From positions 1 to 36,102 of the forward strand of contig NZ_JADCDA010000011.1 in NCBI RefSeq assembly GCF_020252405.1: a stretch of 36,102 nucleotides of DNA, written 5' to 3'. Source of the stretch: Aestuariivirga sp. (lineage in GTDB: Bacteria; Pseudomonadota; Alphaproteobacteria; Rhizobiales; Aestuariivirgaceae). Each line of letters opens with the position of its first letter. Position 1 is the first letter of the stretch. The notes beneath the pieces are model-generated. The model saw only the letters and a list, made by a program, of their open reading frames with translations, ran no database searches and was not told the DNA's origin. Below are positions 1 to 7,798 of this stretch, piece after piece. Both the position numbers and the translations under genes were made by a program.

Positions 1-37
1 CCACCTTCTCCCATCGCGTACCGCGACGGGAGAAGGG
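1..37. repeat. Short hairpin repeat at window edge
   Basis: An imperfect palindrome: CCTTCTCCCATCGCG (from about position 4) pairs with CGCGACGGGAGAAGG with one mismatch. It has the look of the intergenic palindromes common in Hyphomicrobiales genomes and may be the end of a longer element cut by the window. Confidence 0.45.
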
Positions 38-82
38 AAAATTGACATGGCACAAGACACGCCGCCGCCATGTGCGATTCGC

Positions 83-217
83 CTCCCCACCGGGGGAGAG
101 GTTAGGTGAGGGGGTGTTTCCGCGCGGGAGACGCTTGAGCAGGAATTTCCGGCGCTGTCCGCGTGGACAGACCCCCTCACCCTGCCCTCTCCCCCGGTCT
201 GTACACCGGGGAGAGGA
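83..217. repeat. Long imperfect inverted repeat (REP/MITE-like)
   Basis: The arm at 89-115 (ACCGGGGGAGAGG followed by GGTGAGGGGGT) is matched in inverse at 171-198, with about 55 bp between. The second arm continues into a smaller hairpin, CCCCCGGTCTGTACACCGGGG, at 191-211. A related GGTGTACAGACCGG piece occurs near 35967 at the other end of the window. No convincing coding region is present in 1-459, so this stretch is best read as intergenic repeat DNA. Confidence 0.5.
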
Positions 218-459
218 AAGAGGAAAAAACGCACAAGTCCCGTTTGCGATAGCCTTGACCTCGTGGCGGGGGGCGGGACAAATTATTCCTGACCCATGTG
301 AACCGCCCGGCACACGCCTGTTCCCACCGGGTGGACCCGCCTCGCCGGATCGTGCTCTGGTTGCGCCATGTTCCGGTTTGATGAAAAATTAACTGTACTG
401 GCGCTGTTTATACGGAAGGTTACGCGGCGGTCGAATCGATTGAGCCCGGGGAGGGTATG

Positions 460-1167
460 ATGGCAAAGCTGATGTGGATTTGCGGCATCCTGCTGGCTGC
501 GGCGGGGCTGGCGCTTGGCATTGTTCTCTTTGTTTCGCCGGTTCGCCCTGGCGGCATCGACATCCAGACCGCCGCGATCCTGCTGGTTGGCGGGGTGTTG
601 GCGCTCGGTCTCGGCAGTGTGATCGACGGACAGGCCGCGGCCCTCAAGCGGTCGCCCAGTTCCGAACCGGAGAGCCCCGCCAGGACGCCAATCCCCGAAT
701 TCGACCCCCGCGGAGCCAGGACCGCGGCATCGCCCGCGGCTTCTGCCGCCGCCGCTGCCGTCATTGTCGGGGAAGAGGTTTCGCGCCCGACGCTGGACAC
801 CATCGAGGCCCTCGATCAGGCGCGCCAGAGAATCGAGCAGGCCTTCGGTGAAGGGTCCGCGCCGGCCTCAGCCATTCGCGTGCCGCGGGACCCGGATCAG
901 GCCTTTTCCCCTGCTGTTGAGGAGCCGGTGGTGGAAGAGCGGGCGCCCGCCGGGGAGGAGGCCGCCAGCGAACAGGAAGCCGCCGAGGACGAGGTGATGG
1001 AAGAGGGTCAGCTCTATGTGGTGGAAGAACGGATCATCCGCCGCCGTCCAGCGCGCATCCTGTCCGACGGCACAGTGGAAGCGGAAACGGCCGAAGGCTG
1101 GATGCGCTTCGAAAACCTCGAGCATCTCGATGAATATCTCGACGCCATGGAGGCGGCGCGGAGCTAA
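460..1167 (+). CDS. Hypothetical two-TM membrane protein
   Basis: The product is 235 residues. Two hydrophobic segments lie near the N-terminus (about residues 4-27 and 35-55). They are followed by a long low-complexity region rich in Ala, Glu and Pro (about 60-180) and a more ordered basic/acidic C-terminus with VEERIIRRRPARIL and a WMRFENLEHLDEYL-like stretch. I recognise no family. The layout suggests an inner-membrane anchor with a cytoplasmic disordered linker and a small C-terminal domain. The ATG at 460 is preferred over the adjacent ATG at 457 because the GGGGAGGG ribosome-binding site sits too close to the latter. It is a single gene, convergent with the stress protein and a GST relic downstream. 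Confidence 0.7.
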   Translation: MAKLMWICGILLAAAGLALGIVLFVSPVRPGGIDIQTAAILLVGGVLALGLGSVIDGQAAALKRSPSSEPESPARTPIPEFDPRGARTAASPAASAAAAAVIVGEEVSRPTLDTIEALDQARQRIEQAFGEGSAPASAIRVPRDPDQAFSPAVEEPVVEERAPAGEEAASEQEAAEDEVMEEGQLYVVEERIIRRRPARILSDGTVEAETAEGWMRFENLEHLDEYLDAMEAARS

Positions 1168-1183
1168 AGCGGCGGGCGGTCAA

Positions 1184-1214
1184 GTGGAAACGGTTTTGCG
1201 ATAAGATCATGCTC
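1184..1214. repeat. Intergenic palindrome, partial copy 1
   Basis: GTGGAAACGGTTTTGCG...ATCATGCTC is half of the palindromic family also found at 7724-7772, 24029-24076, 27082-27130 and 27145-27188. It begins just after the stop codon of the preceding gene. The preceding 20 bases, CTAAAGCGGCGGGCGGTCAA, recur near 35912. Confidence 0.7.
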
Positions 1215-1232
1215 AAGCTTTTGGTCTTGCGC

Positions 1233-1415
1233 ACGTTGCAGAAGCCGCATGTCGCCCATCTCGCCGGGCTTCCCGCGGCACTCCGGCGTGCGCGCCCCGC
1301 CGCGGCAGAAATCGACCCGCACCGGCCGCCAAGGCAGGCGGCGGGACTGCAGCAACAAGGCCACTTTATGGGCGTTGCCGGACCCGCCCCTGCAGCAGAG
1401 CGTGTCGTCCGCCAT
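1233..1415 (-). pseudogene. Glutathione S-transferase N-terminal fragment
   Basis: Read on the minus strand from an ATG at 1415, the frame begins MADDTLCCRGGSGNAHKVAL and continues through VDFCRGG, RTPECR and GEMGD. From family knowledge this follows the thioredoxin-fold N-terminus of a rhizobial GST subgroup, whose members start MADYTLYC..SGNAYK, then VDFF.GETRTPEFR..N.MGE.PVL. The match ends after about 60 residues, where the frame runs into the palindromic repeat at 1184-1214. GST proteins are about 200 residues, so the C-terminal helical domain is missing. It lies 13 bp after the universal stress gene, same strand. A truncated, probably dead gene is the best reading; an unrelated chance ORF is the alternative. 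Confidence 0.55.
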
Positions 1416-1428
1416 CCTCCGCGCCCCC

Positions 1429-2433
1429 TCACCGCACATCGAGCACGCTGGTGCGGGCCTTGCGCACGACTTCCGTTGCCGTCGAGCCGCGCGCCAGCCG
1501 CGCCAGCCGCGAGCGTCCCTCGTCGGTGACCACGATCACCTGGTAGAGCGAACCGGCCTCCACGATCTCCTCGGCGGGCCTTCCGACTGCAACGCGTGTC
1601 TCCGCGACCGGGATATTCATGGCCTTGAGCAGTGCTCCGGCATTGGCCACGGCGTCCTCCGCCGCGGACTTGCCGGCGGGCGAGGCCGCAACCGAGAAAA
1701 GCGTGATCGGTTCGCCCGTCACCCGCGCCAGCACGGCCGACCGGCGCACCGCCTGCGTCGAGCGCGGGGACCCATCGGTGCAGATGAAGAAGCCTTTTTT
1801 ATCAAAACTGTTGCGGGCAACCAGCACGGAGCAGGGCGCCATGGTGGTGACCGTCTGCACGATGCCGGAGCGGAACACCGCCATCAGCTCGCCCGTCCAG
1901 CGCGAGGGGTGACCCGTGATGATGAGGTTGTAGGGGCCGAGCTCATACTGGTCGAGAATGCCACTGGCGACGTCGGGCGCCGTCTTGAGCTTCAGCACCA
2001 CGGTGCGGCCCCCGGGGCTGGCGAATTCAAGTTTGTTGTCGCCCGCGGGATCGCCCCAGGCCTCGCTGCGCCGGGATTCCCTGGGCCAGCCCCCGACATC
2101 GAGGCCCTCCTGCCTCAGCGCCTCGAGAGCCTGCTTCAGGTGGGTGACGCCGGGAAGCTCGAAGCCCGCCTCCAGCATGTTCTCGCGCGCCAGCCTCACC
2201 TGCAACCCGCCGGACTGCAGCCCCGAGTCGATGGGCCGCACGAAAAGCACGATCAGGTCGCAGTTGTCCTGCACCGAGAAGCGCGCCGCGAAACGCACGG
2301 TGATGAGCGAGTCCTCCGTGCCGTCGATGCAGGCGAGGATGCGGAAGCGGTTGCGCCGCTGCGAACGGAGGGTCTGCAGCGTTTTTTGCACAGCTGCTTC
2401 CTGCCGGTCGGATAATGGGGAGCGACTGAACAT
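1429..2433 (-). CDS. Universal stress protein, tandem UspA domains
   Basis: The product is 334 residues with two UspA-type alpha/beta domains. Domain 1 begins at about residue 31 (RFRILACIDGTEDSLITVRFA) and closes with NLIITGHPS and CSVLVAR around residues 175-207. Domain 2 begins at about residue 213 (GFFICTDGSPRSTQAV) and closes with VIVVTDEGRSRL, a GST and SVLDVR. The glycine-rich patterns preceding the last strands resemble the nucleotide-binding loop of ATP-binding Usp proteins. Such proteins are cytoplasmic and support survival in stress; their exact client is usually unknown. The start lies 12 bp after the stop of the DASS transporter on the same strand, so the two are probably co-transcribed and the stress protein may modulate the transporter (inference). 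Confidence 0.85.
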   Translation of the reverse strand: MFSRSPLSDRQEAAVQKTLQTLRSQRRNRFRILACIDGTEDSLITVRFAARFSVQDNCDLIVLFVRPIDSGLQSGGLQVRLARENMLEAGFELPGVTHLKQALEALRQEGLDVGGWPRESRRSEAWGDPAGDNKLEFASPGGRTVVLKLKTAPDVASGILDQYELGPYNLIITGHPSRWTGELMAVFRSGIVQTVTTMAPCSVLVARNSFDKKGFFICTDGSPRSTQAVRRSAVLARVTGEPITLFSVAASPAGKSAAEDAVANAGALLKAMNIPVAETRVAVGRPAEEIVEAGSLYQVIVVTDEGRSRLARLARGSTATEVVRKARTSVLDVR

Positions 2434-2445
2434 GACCGTCCCAGT

Positions 2446-3990
2446 TTAGGGAGCCAGCAGCGGCCAGTACAGCACCGAAATGGCCATCAGCACGATGAAG
2501 GACAGCGCCATCATGCGGATGCCGATCTTGAAGAAGTCGCTGCCCTTCAGGAAGCCCGAGGCATAGATGATGGTGAAGGCCGGCTGCGCGGCGGGTGTGA
2601 GATAGCCGAAGGCGGACGAGATGGCCGTGATGAAGCCCGCGTCGATCGGGTCCTGATGCGCCGCGACGGCGGTCTTGAGCACGATGGGGGCGAGCACGGC
2701 CACGGCGGCGCCCGCCGTCATGGTGTTCGACACCGCAATCGTGAGCAGCGAGATGACCGCGTTGAAGCCCAGCGCATCGGAAGCCCCGATCTCGCGCATC
2801 ACCGTGAAGACGCTGCCGGCAACCCAGGCGGCGGCCCCCGTGGCCTTCATCTCGACGCCGAGCGAGATCGCCGCCGCATAGAGCAGGACCACGCCCCAGT
2901 TGACGCCCGAATTGATGTCTTCCCAGCGCACCAGGCCGAGGATGAGGAACAGCGAGGCGCCGCCGATGGCGATAATGCCGAGGCCCAGGTCGTTCGACAG
3001 GGTGACCCAGCCCACGATGGTGAGCGCGAAGATCAGGATGGTGAGCCACTCCGAAGCGCGCATCGGCCCCTGCATCGACACCTGGGTGCGCAGCCGCGCG
3101 ACGGCGCGCGACATGTCGGTGACTTCCGGCTTGAAGGTGAAGATGAGCAGGGCCGTCACGATGGGCAGCCGCAGCAGGAACATCGGGAAGGCGTAGACGA
3201 TCCAGGTCACGTAATCCATCAGGAAGCGGCGCGTGGCGGGATCGGCGGGATTATAGAAGAAGTCCTTCCAGTAGCTGATGATGATGGCGTTCCGCGCGCC
3301 ACCCGAGGGAGTTGCAACACCGGCGATGGAACAGCCATAGGAGATCGAGAACAGAAGCACGGCCGCGAGGTTGTGCACCTTCCTCGGGTCGCCGGACGTG
3401 AGTGTGATGAGCGCGACGCCGACGGGCAGCATCATCGCGGCCACCGTGTGCTCGCCGATGAAGGCGGCGATGACGCCGCACACCGCCGTGATGCCGAAGC
3501 TGATCCAATAGACGTTGGTGCCCGTCATGCGGACGATCCACCAGGCGATGCGCTTGTCCAGCCGCTGGCGCACGATGGCCACCGCCAGCATGAGCGATCC
3601 CATGATGAAGAGCACCGAGTCCGTCATCAGGCTCTGCGCCACCTTGGTCGGATCGGCCCTGAGCAGAACCACCTGGCCCACGATGATGAGCAGCGGCACG
3701 GTGGGCAGTGGAATCGGCTCGGTGATGAACAGCATGGTGGCCATGATCGACATGACCAGCACGATCTGCCCCTCATGCGTCAGTCCCGGCGGCGTGGGCA
3801 GCGCCATCAGCACGAAGCCCACCACCATGGTGATGACGAACCAGCGCCGCTTCCAGACGAAGGCGAGATCGATATCGCCCATGAAGGCGAGGAAGCGCTG
3901 GTAGCCGCGGCGGCGGAAGCGGCGGAGGCCCGCCGAGGGCTCCTGCGCCTGCAGGCTGTCACGCGCCAGCGAGAACTCCTCCGGCTTCAT
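2446..3990 (-). CDS. DASS/SLC13-family anion transporter
   Basis: The 514-residue polytopic inner-membrane protein has an N-terminal cytoplasmic stretch of about 48 residues, then many hydrophobic segments. It carries features of the divalent anion:Na+ symporter family: EPIPLPTVPLLIIVGQVVLL near residue 91, VATPSGGARN near 225, and a clear second SNT motif (VSNTMTAGAAVAVLAP, SNT at 421-423) followed by the C-terminal PAAQPAF loop. The family imports dicarboxylates, citrate or sulfate with Na+; the substrate here cannot be read from sequence. The first SNT motif, expected before AMMLP, reads GEHT at 179-182, so one Na+/substrate site differs from the canonical form. It is the first gene of a pair with the stress protein and is divergent from the M20 genes. 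Confidence 0.85.
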   Translation of the reverse strand: MKPEEFSLARDSLQAQEPSAGLRRFRRRGYQRFLAFMGDIDLAFVWKRRWFVITMVVGFVLMALPTPPGLTHEGQIVLVMSIMATMLFITEPIPLPTVPLLIIVGQVVLLRADPTKVAQSLMTDSVLFIMGSLMLAVAIVRQRLDKRIAWWIVRMTGTNVYWISFGITAVCGVIAAFIGEHTVAAMMLPVGVALITLTSGDPRKVHNLAAVLLFSISYGCSIAGVATPSGGARNAIIISYWKDFFYNPADPATRRFLMDYVTWIVYAFPMFLLRLPIVTALLIFTFKPEVTDMSRAVARLRTQVSMQGPMRASEWLTILIFALTIVGWVTLSNDLGLGIIAIGGASLFLILGLVRWEDINSGVNWGVVLLYAAAISLGVEMKATGAAAWVAGSVFTVMREIGASDALGFNAVISLLTIAVSNTMTAGAAVAVLAPIVLKTAVAAHQDPIDAGFITAISSAFGYLTPAAQPAFTIIYASGFLKGSDFFKIGIRMMALSFIVLMAISVLYWPLLAP

Positions 3991-4058
3991 GCCGCGGCCC
4001 TTGCCGCGGGGGCTTGCGCCATGACATTGTCGTCACGCGCAACGATGCTGGTGAAATC

Positions 4059-5456
4059 TTGGACCATTCCGCCCCTGTCCTGGCAGAAATAGATCAACAA
4101 TTCCCTGAGAGCCTGGAGCGGCTGTTCGCGTTGCTGCGGTTTCCGAGCGTTGGCACGGACCCGGCCCATCACGGGGATTGCCGCGCATGTGCCCGATGGC
4201 TGGTGGCGCAGCTGAAGGCGATGGGGCTCAAGGCAGGCCTGCGCGAAACCACGGGGCAGCCGCTGGTGCTGGGACGCTATGAGCCACCGGGTGGGGGCAG
4301 GAGGCCCCATGTCCTGTTCTATGGCCATTACGATGTGCAGCCCGCCGATCCGCTGGAGCTCTGGACGTCGCCGCCCTTCGAACCCCAAATCCGCAAAGGC
4401 ATCCGGGGACAGGATGCGATTTTTGCGCGCGGCTCGGCGGACGACAAGGGCCAATTGATGACCTTTCTGGAAGCCAGCCGCTGCTGGCTGAAAGTGCATG
4501 GAAGCCTGCCCTTCCGCCTGACCGTGATGATCGAGGGCGACGAGGAGAGCGACCCCGCGCACATCGATCGCTTTCTCAAGGCTCACGCGCGGGAATTTCC
4601 CGCCGATGTGGCGTTCATTTGCGACACCGGCATGTGGGACGCCAGGACGCCCGGCATCGACACCAGGCTCCGCGGCTGCCTGGGGATCGAGTTCACCGTG
4701 ACAGGCCCTAAAATCGACCTGCATTCCGGGCTTTACGGCGGCCCGGTGCAGAACCCGATCAAGGCGGTGAGCCGCATCATCGCGGCGCTCCATGACAAGA
4801 GGGGGAAGATCGCCATCCCGGGCTTCTATGACGGCGTGAGGCCGATCCCCGCGAGGACCCGCAGGCAATGGGCGGCGCTCAAGTTCCCGGCGAAGAAATT
4901 CCTCGCTGACGTGGGGTTGGGCATCCCCGCCGGCGAGCAGGGCTATTCGGCGCTGGAGCAGATGTGGGCCAGGCCCACGGCCGAGGTGAACGGCATCCAT
5001 GGCGGCTATCGCGGGCCGGGCAGCAAGACCGTGCTGCCTTCGGAAGCCACCGCCAAACTCACCTTCCGCCTTGTCGAGGGCCAGGACCCGAAGAAGATCC
5101 GCGCCGCCTTCAAGCGCTTCGTCAGGGCGCTTCTGCCCGCGGACTGCAAGGTGCGTTTCGACGACAGCGGCGGGGATTCGTCCGGCATTTCGGTCTCCGC
5201 GGAGACGCCGTGGATCCGCGCGGCGCAGTCGGCGCTGAAGGCGGAGTTTGGCCGCGAGGCGGTGCTGATGGGTGCGGGCTATTCGATCCCCGTGGTCGAG
5301 AGCTTCAAGAAACACCTGAAAGTGGACAGCCTTCTGACGGGCTTCGGCCTGCCCGACGACAACGCCCATTCGCCCGACGAGAAATACGACGTGTCCGCCT
5401 TTCACAAGGGCGCCCGGACATGGGCCCGCATCATCGCGCAATTTGCAAGAGAGTGA
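4059..5456 (+). CDS. M20-family dipeptidase, paralogue 1
   Basis: A zinc metallopeptidase of family M20, of the dipeptidase subgroup about 460 residues long. Visible motifs are FYGHYDVQPADPLELW (metal His and Asp), ARGSADDKGQ (bridging Asp), EGDEES (catalytic and ligand Glu pair), CDTGMW, and a late NAHSPDEKYDV carrying the last His. A lid/dimerisation insertion with DLHSGLYGG lies between. The frame opens at a TTG at 4014, but alignment with the paralogue directly downstream puts the start at the TTG at 4059 (SLERLF falls at the same distance), preceded by a weak GGTGA. The expected role is cytoplasmic cleavage of small peptides or N-acyl amino acids. It is the first gene of a compact four-gene run. 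Confidence 0.9.
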   Translation: MDHSAPVLAEIDQQFPESLERLFALLRFPSVGTDPAHHGDCRACARWLVAQLKAMGLKAGLRETTGQPLVLGRYEPPGGGRRPHVLFYGHYDVQPADPLELWTSPPFEPQIRKGIRGQDAIFARGSADDKGQLMTFLEASRCWLKVHGSLPFRLTVMIEGDEESDPAHIDRFLKAHAREFPADVAFICDTGMWDARTPGIDTRLRGCLGIEFTVTGPKIDLHSGLYGGPVQNPIKAVSRIIAALHDKRGKIAIPGFYDGVRPIPARTRRQWAALKFPAKKFLADVGLGIPAGEQGYSALEQMWARPTAEVNGIHGGYRGPGSKTVLPSEATAKLTFRLVEGQDPKKIRAAFKRFVRALLPADCKVRFDDSGGDSSGISVSAETPWIRAAQSALKAEFGREAVLMGAGYSIPVVESFKKHLKVDSLLTGFGLPDDNAHSPDEKYDVSAFHKGARTWARIIAQFARE

Positions 5457-5461
5457 CCGAC

Positions 5462-6853
5462 ATGACCGACCTCCACGCCGTTCTCGACGCCGCCGCGAAG
5501 GACTTCGACAACAGCCTTGAAAGGCTGTTCAAGCTCGTCCGCATCCCCTCGGTTTCGACCGACCCGGCCTATGCGGCGGACTGCGAGAAGGCGGCCCTCG
5601 CCATCGTCGATGACCTGCAGGCGCTGGGCTTCAAGGCGCAGGCGCGGCCCACGCCCGGCCGGCCCATGGTGGTGGCGCATTACACGCCGGAACACGCCGG
5701 CAAGGACACGCCGCATCTGCTGTTCTACGGCCATTATGACGTGCAGCCGGCCGACCCGCTTGACCTGTGGAAGACGCCGCCCTTCGAGCCGACCATCAAA
5801 ACCGACGGCAAAGTGAAACGCATGTATGGCCGCGGCACGTCCGACGACAAGGGCCAGTTCATGACGTTTGTCGAAGCGGCGCGCGCCTGGATCCGCACCA
5901 CCGGCACGCTGCCGGTCCGCGCCACCTTCCTGATCGAGGGCGAGGAGGAGTCAGGCTCCCCCTCGCTCGTTCCCTTCCTCAAGGCCCATGCCAAGGAACT
6001 GTCCTGCGACGCTGCTTTCGTCTGCGACACCAACATGTGGGACCCGAAGACACCCGCCATCACCACGAGGCTGCGCGGCATGGCGCGCGAGGAGGTGACC
6101 ATCACCGGCCCCAGGATCGACCTCCACTCCGGCATGTATGGCGGCCCGGCCATGAACCCGATCCGGGTCCTGAGCAAGGTGATCGCGGCGCTGCATGACA
6201 GGCAGGGCAAGGTGACGATCCCCGGCTTCTATGATGATGTGCCGGACCTGCCGAAGCAGACCAGGAAGCAGTGGCAGTCGCTCAAATTCTCGGAGGCGAA
6301 GTTCCTCAAGGACGTGGGGCTGAAGCACCCCGCGGGCGAAAAGGGCAAATCGGTGCTGGAGCAGATCTGGGCGAGGCCCACGGCGGAGGTGAACGGCATC
6401 TGGGGCGGCTACACCGGTGTTGGCACCAAGACCGTGCTGCCGTCCAAGGCGCATGCCAAGTTCACCTTCCGGCTCGTCGGCAAGCAGAACCCGGACAGGA
6501 TCCTCAAGGCCTTCCGGAAATACGTGAAGGGCCTGATCCCCGCGGACTGCAAGGTGGAGTTCGCGGGCGGCGGTGGAAGCCCCGCAACCGAGATCCCGGA
6601 GGACAATCCCTTCATCGCCAAGACGGCGAAGGCGCTCAAAGACGAGTTCAGGCGCGACACGGTGCTGATGGGCTCCGGCGGTTCCATTCCCATCTGCCGC
6701 TTCTTCAAGGACATTCTCGGCATGGACTCGATTCTCGTCGGCTTCGCGCTGACCGATGACGCGATCCACAGCCCCAATGAGAAATACGATCTCGGGAGTT
6801 ATCGCCGCGGCATCCGCAGCTGGGTGCGGATCATGGGCGAATTCGGCGCATGA
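5462..6853 (+). CDS. M20-family dipeptidase, paralogue 2
   Basis: The product is 463 residues and is closely related along its whole length to the preceding gene, so this is a tandem duplication that has diverged. All M20 metal and catalytic motifs are intact: FYGHYDVQPADPLDLW, GRGTSDDKGQFMTF, EGEEESGS, CDTNMWDPKTPAI, DLHSGMYGGPAMNP and IHSPNEKYDL. The open frame extends upstream into the first gene, but the ATG at 5462, five bases after that gene's stop and aligned with known family N-termini, is the start. It probably hydrolyses dipeptides in the cytoplasm, with a preference different from paralogue 1, for example GSGGSIPICRFF versus GAGYSIPVVESF near the active site. Confidence 0.93.
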   Translation: MTDLHAVLDAAAKDFDNSLERLFKLVRIPSVSTDPAYAADCEKAALAIVDDLQALGFKAQARPTPGRPMVVAHYTPEHAGKDTPHLLFYGHYDVQPADPLDLWKTPPFEPTIKTDGKVKRMYGRGTSDDKGQFMTFVEAARAWIRTTGTLPVRATFLIEGEEESGSPSLVPFLKAHAKELSCDAAFVCDTNMWDPKTPAITTRLRGMAREEVTITGPRIDLHSGMYGGPAMNPIRVLSKVIAALHDRQGKVTIPGFYDDVPDLPKQTRKQWQSLKFSEAKFLKDVGLKHPAGEKGKSVLEQIWARPTAEVNGIWGGYTGVGTKTVLPSKAHAKFTFRLVGKQNPDRILKAFRKYVKGLIPADCKVEFAGGGGSPATEIPEDNPFIAKTAKALKDEFRRDTVLMGSGGSIPICRFFKDILGMDSILVGFALTDDAIHSPNEKYDLGSYRRGIRSWVRIMGEFGA

Positions 6854-7209
6854 GCCTCGATCCCGTGGCGCTGCTCAAGCGCTACCATGCGGCCCTCAAC
6901 GCCTATGACGCGCGCAAGGTGAAGGCCATGTTTGCCAAAGAGGCTGTCTATGTCTCGCCAGGCGTGAACGGCCGGATCGCGGGGCGCGACGCCATCATCG
7001 CCGCCTTCACGGCCTATTTCGCGGAGCATCCGGACCAGCGTGCCGTCGATGACGAGGTGCGCCAGCTCTCGGCGGATGCGGCGCGCTCACTGTGGCGGCT
7101 TGAAGCCACCGCGCGCTCCACCGGCCGGCCTGTGACGCGGCGGGGGACCGAAATCGTCCGCTTCGGCGATGATGGCCTCATCCGTCATGTCGAGGTGACC
7201 GACGCGTGA
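6850..7209 (+). CDS. NTF2-like (SnoaL/DUF4440-type) protein
   Basis: A 119-residue protein with the cone-shaped NTF2-like fold signature: an N-terminal helix pair (LLKRYHAALNAYDARKVKAMFA), EAVYVSPGVNGRIAGRDAI, a second helix, and C-terminal strands ending RRGTEIVRFGDDGLIRHVEVTD. Family members are small enzymes or ligand-binding proteins, so no reaction can be assigned. The start ATG overlaps the M20 stop by four bases (ATGA), implying coupled translation with the dipeptidase. It overlaps the next gene by four bases as well. Confidence 0.85.
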   Translation: MSLDPVALLKRYHAALNAYDARKVKAMFAKEAVYVSPGVNGRIAGRDAIIAAFTAYFAEHPDQRAVDDEVRQLSADAARSLWRLEATARSTGRPVTRRGTEIVRFGDDGLIRHVEVTDA

Positions 7210-7616
7210 TCGCGCAGCTGGCCATCGGCACCGTCGTGATCATGATCAATGCCGTGATCCAGGCGGAAATGTTCGCCGCCTTCGCGCAGCACCTGGAAAA
7301 AGTCATCATCCATCTGCGCCGCACCTTCCGTCGCTTTGCCAACACGGCAACCATCGTCATCTGCGTGCTGTTCGTCATGAGCGTGCAGACGGTGAATGTC
7401 TGGGTCTGGGCCACGACATTTTATTTCACGGGAGTGTTCCAGGCCTTCGAGCCCGCGCTTTACTTCTCGCTCGTCACCTTCTCGACCCTCGGCTTCGGCG
7501 ACATCATCCTCGATGAAAGATGGCGGCTGCTCTCCGGCCTCACGGCCGCCAACGGCCTGCTGAGCTTCGGCTGGTCGACGGCCTATATGGTGGAACTGGT
7601 GCGGCGGACGCAGTAG
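7206..7616 (+). CDS. Small two-pore-helix ion channel-like protein
   Basis: The product is 136 residues. An N-terminal hydrophobic segment (about 2-25) is followed by a basic loop (LRRTFRRFAN), a long hydrophobic segment (47-75), a pore-helix-like region and filter ALYFSLVTFSTLGFGDI, and a last membrane helix (LLSGLTAANGLLSFGWSTAYMVELV). The filter TLGFGD resembles TVGYGD of K+ channels with V to L and Y to F changes, so it is placed in the ion-channel (Ion_trans_2) group. The start is a GTG overlapping the preceding stop by four bases. It lacks a regulatory domain, so selectivity and gating are unknown. It ends the four-gene run. Confidence 0.75.
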   Translation: MIAQLAIGTVVIMINAVIQAEMFAAFAQHLEKVIIHLRRTFRRFANTATIVICVLFVMSVQTVNVWVWATTFYFTGVFQAFEPALYFSLVTFSTLGFGDIILDERWRLLSGLTAANGLLSFGWSTAYMVELVRRTQ

Positions 7617-7723
7617 GTTATCCGCCACGAAATCCGGCATGGAAAGGCCGTTGCCGCATTCCCTTGCGCATGTTCCGGTCGGACGGACTCGCCTCGTTGG
7701 ATCATGGGCCAGATCAAAAGCCA

Positions 7724-7772
7724 GAGCGTGATCTTATCGCAAGAGTGGCTCCACTTTTTGCGGATCATGCTC
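7724..7772. repeat. Intergenic palindrome, copy 2 (reverse orientation)
   Basis: GAGCGTGATCTTATCGCAAG...GTGGCTCCAC...TTTGCGGATCATGCTC. It is the inverse orientation of the copies at 24029 and 27082 and lies between two convergent genes, where it could also act as a bidirectional transcription stop. Just upstream, 7670-7702 resembles 312-350 (TGTTCC...GGAC...CGCCTCG...GGATC), suggesting a second, weaker repeat family. Confidence 0.7.
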
Positions 7773-7798
7773 CGCCAGCCTTCGTCCACCGCGCCGCA

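Noticed and set aside
42..392. Open frame of 116 codons in the left repeat region
   Set aside because: It runs through the inverted repeat arms, has low-complexity Pro/Arg composition and no recognisable domain.
4964..6853. 629-codon version of the second M20 gene
   Set aside because: The extra codons are an alternate frame of the first M20 gene; the ATG at 5462 matches the family.
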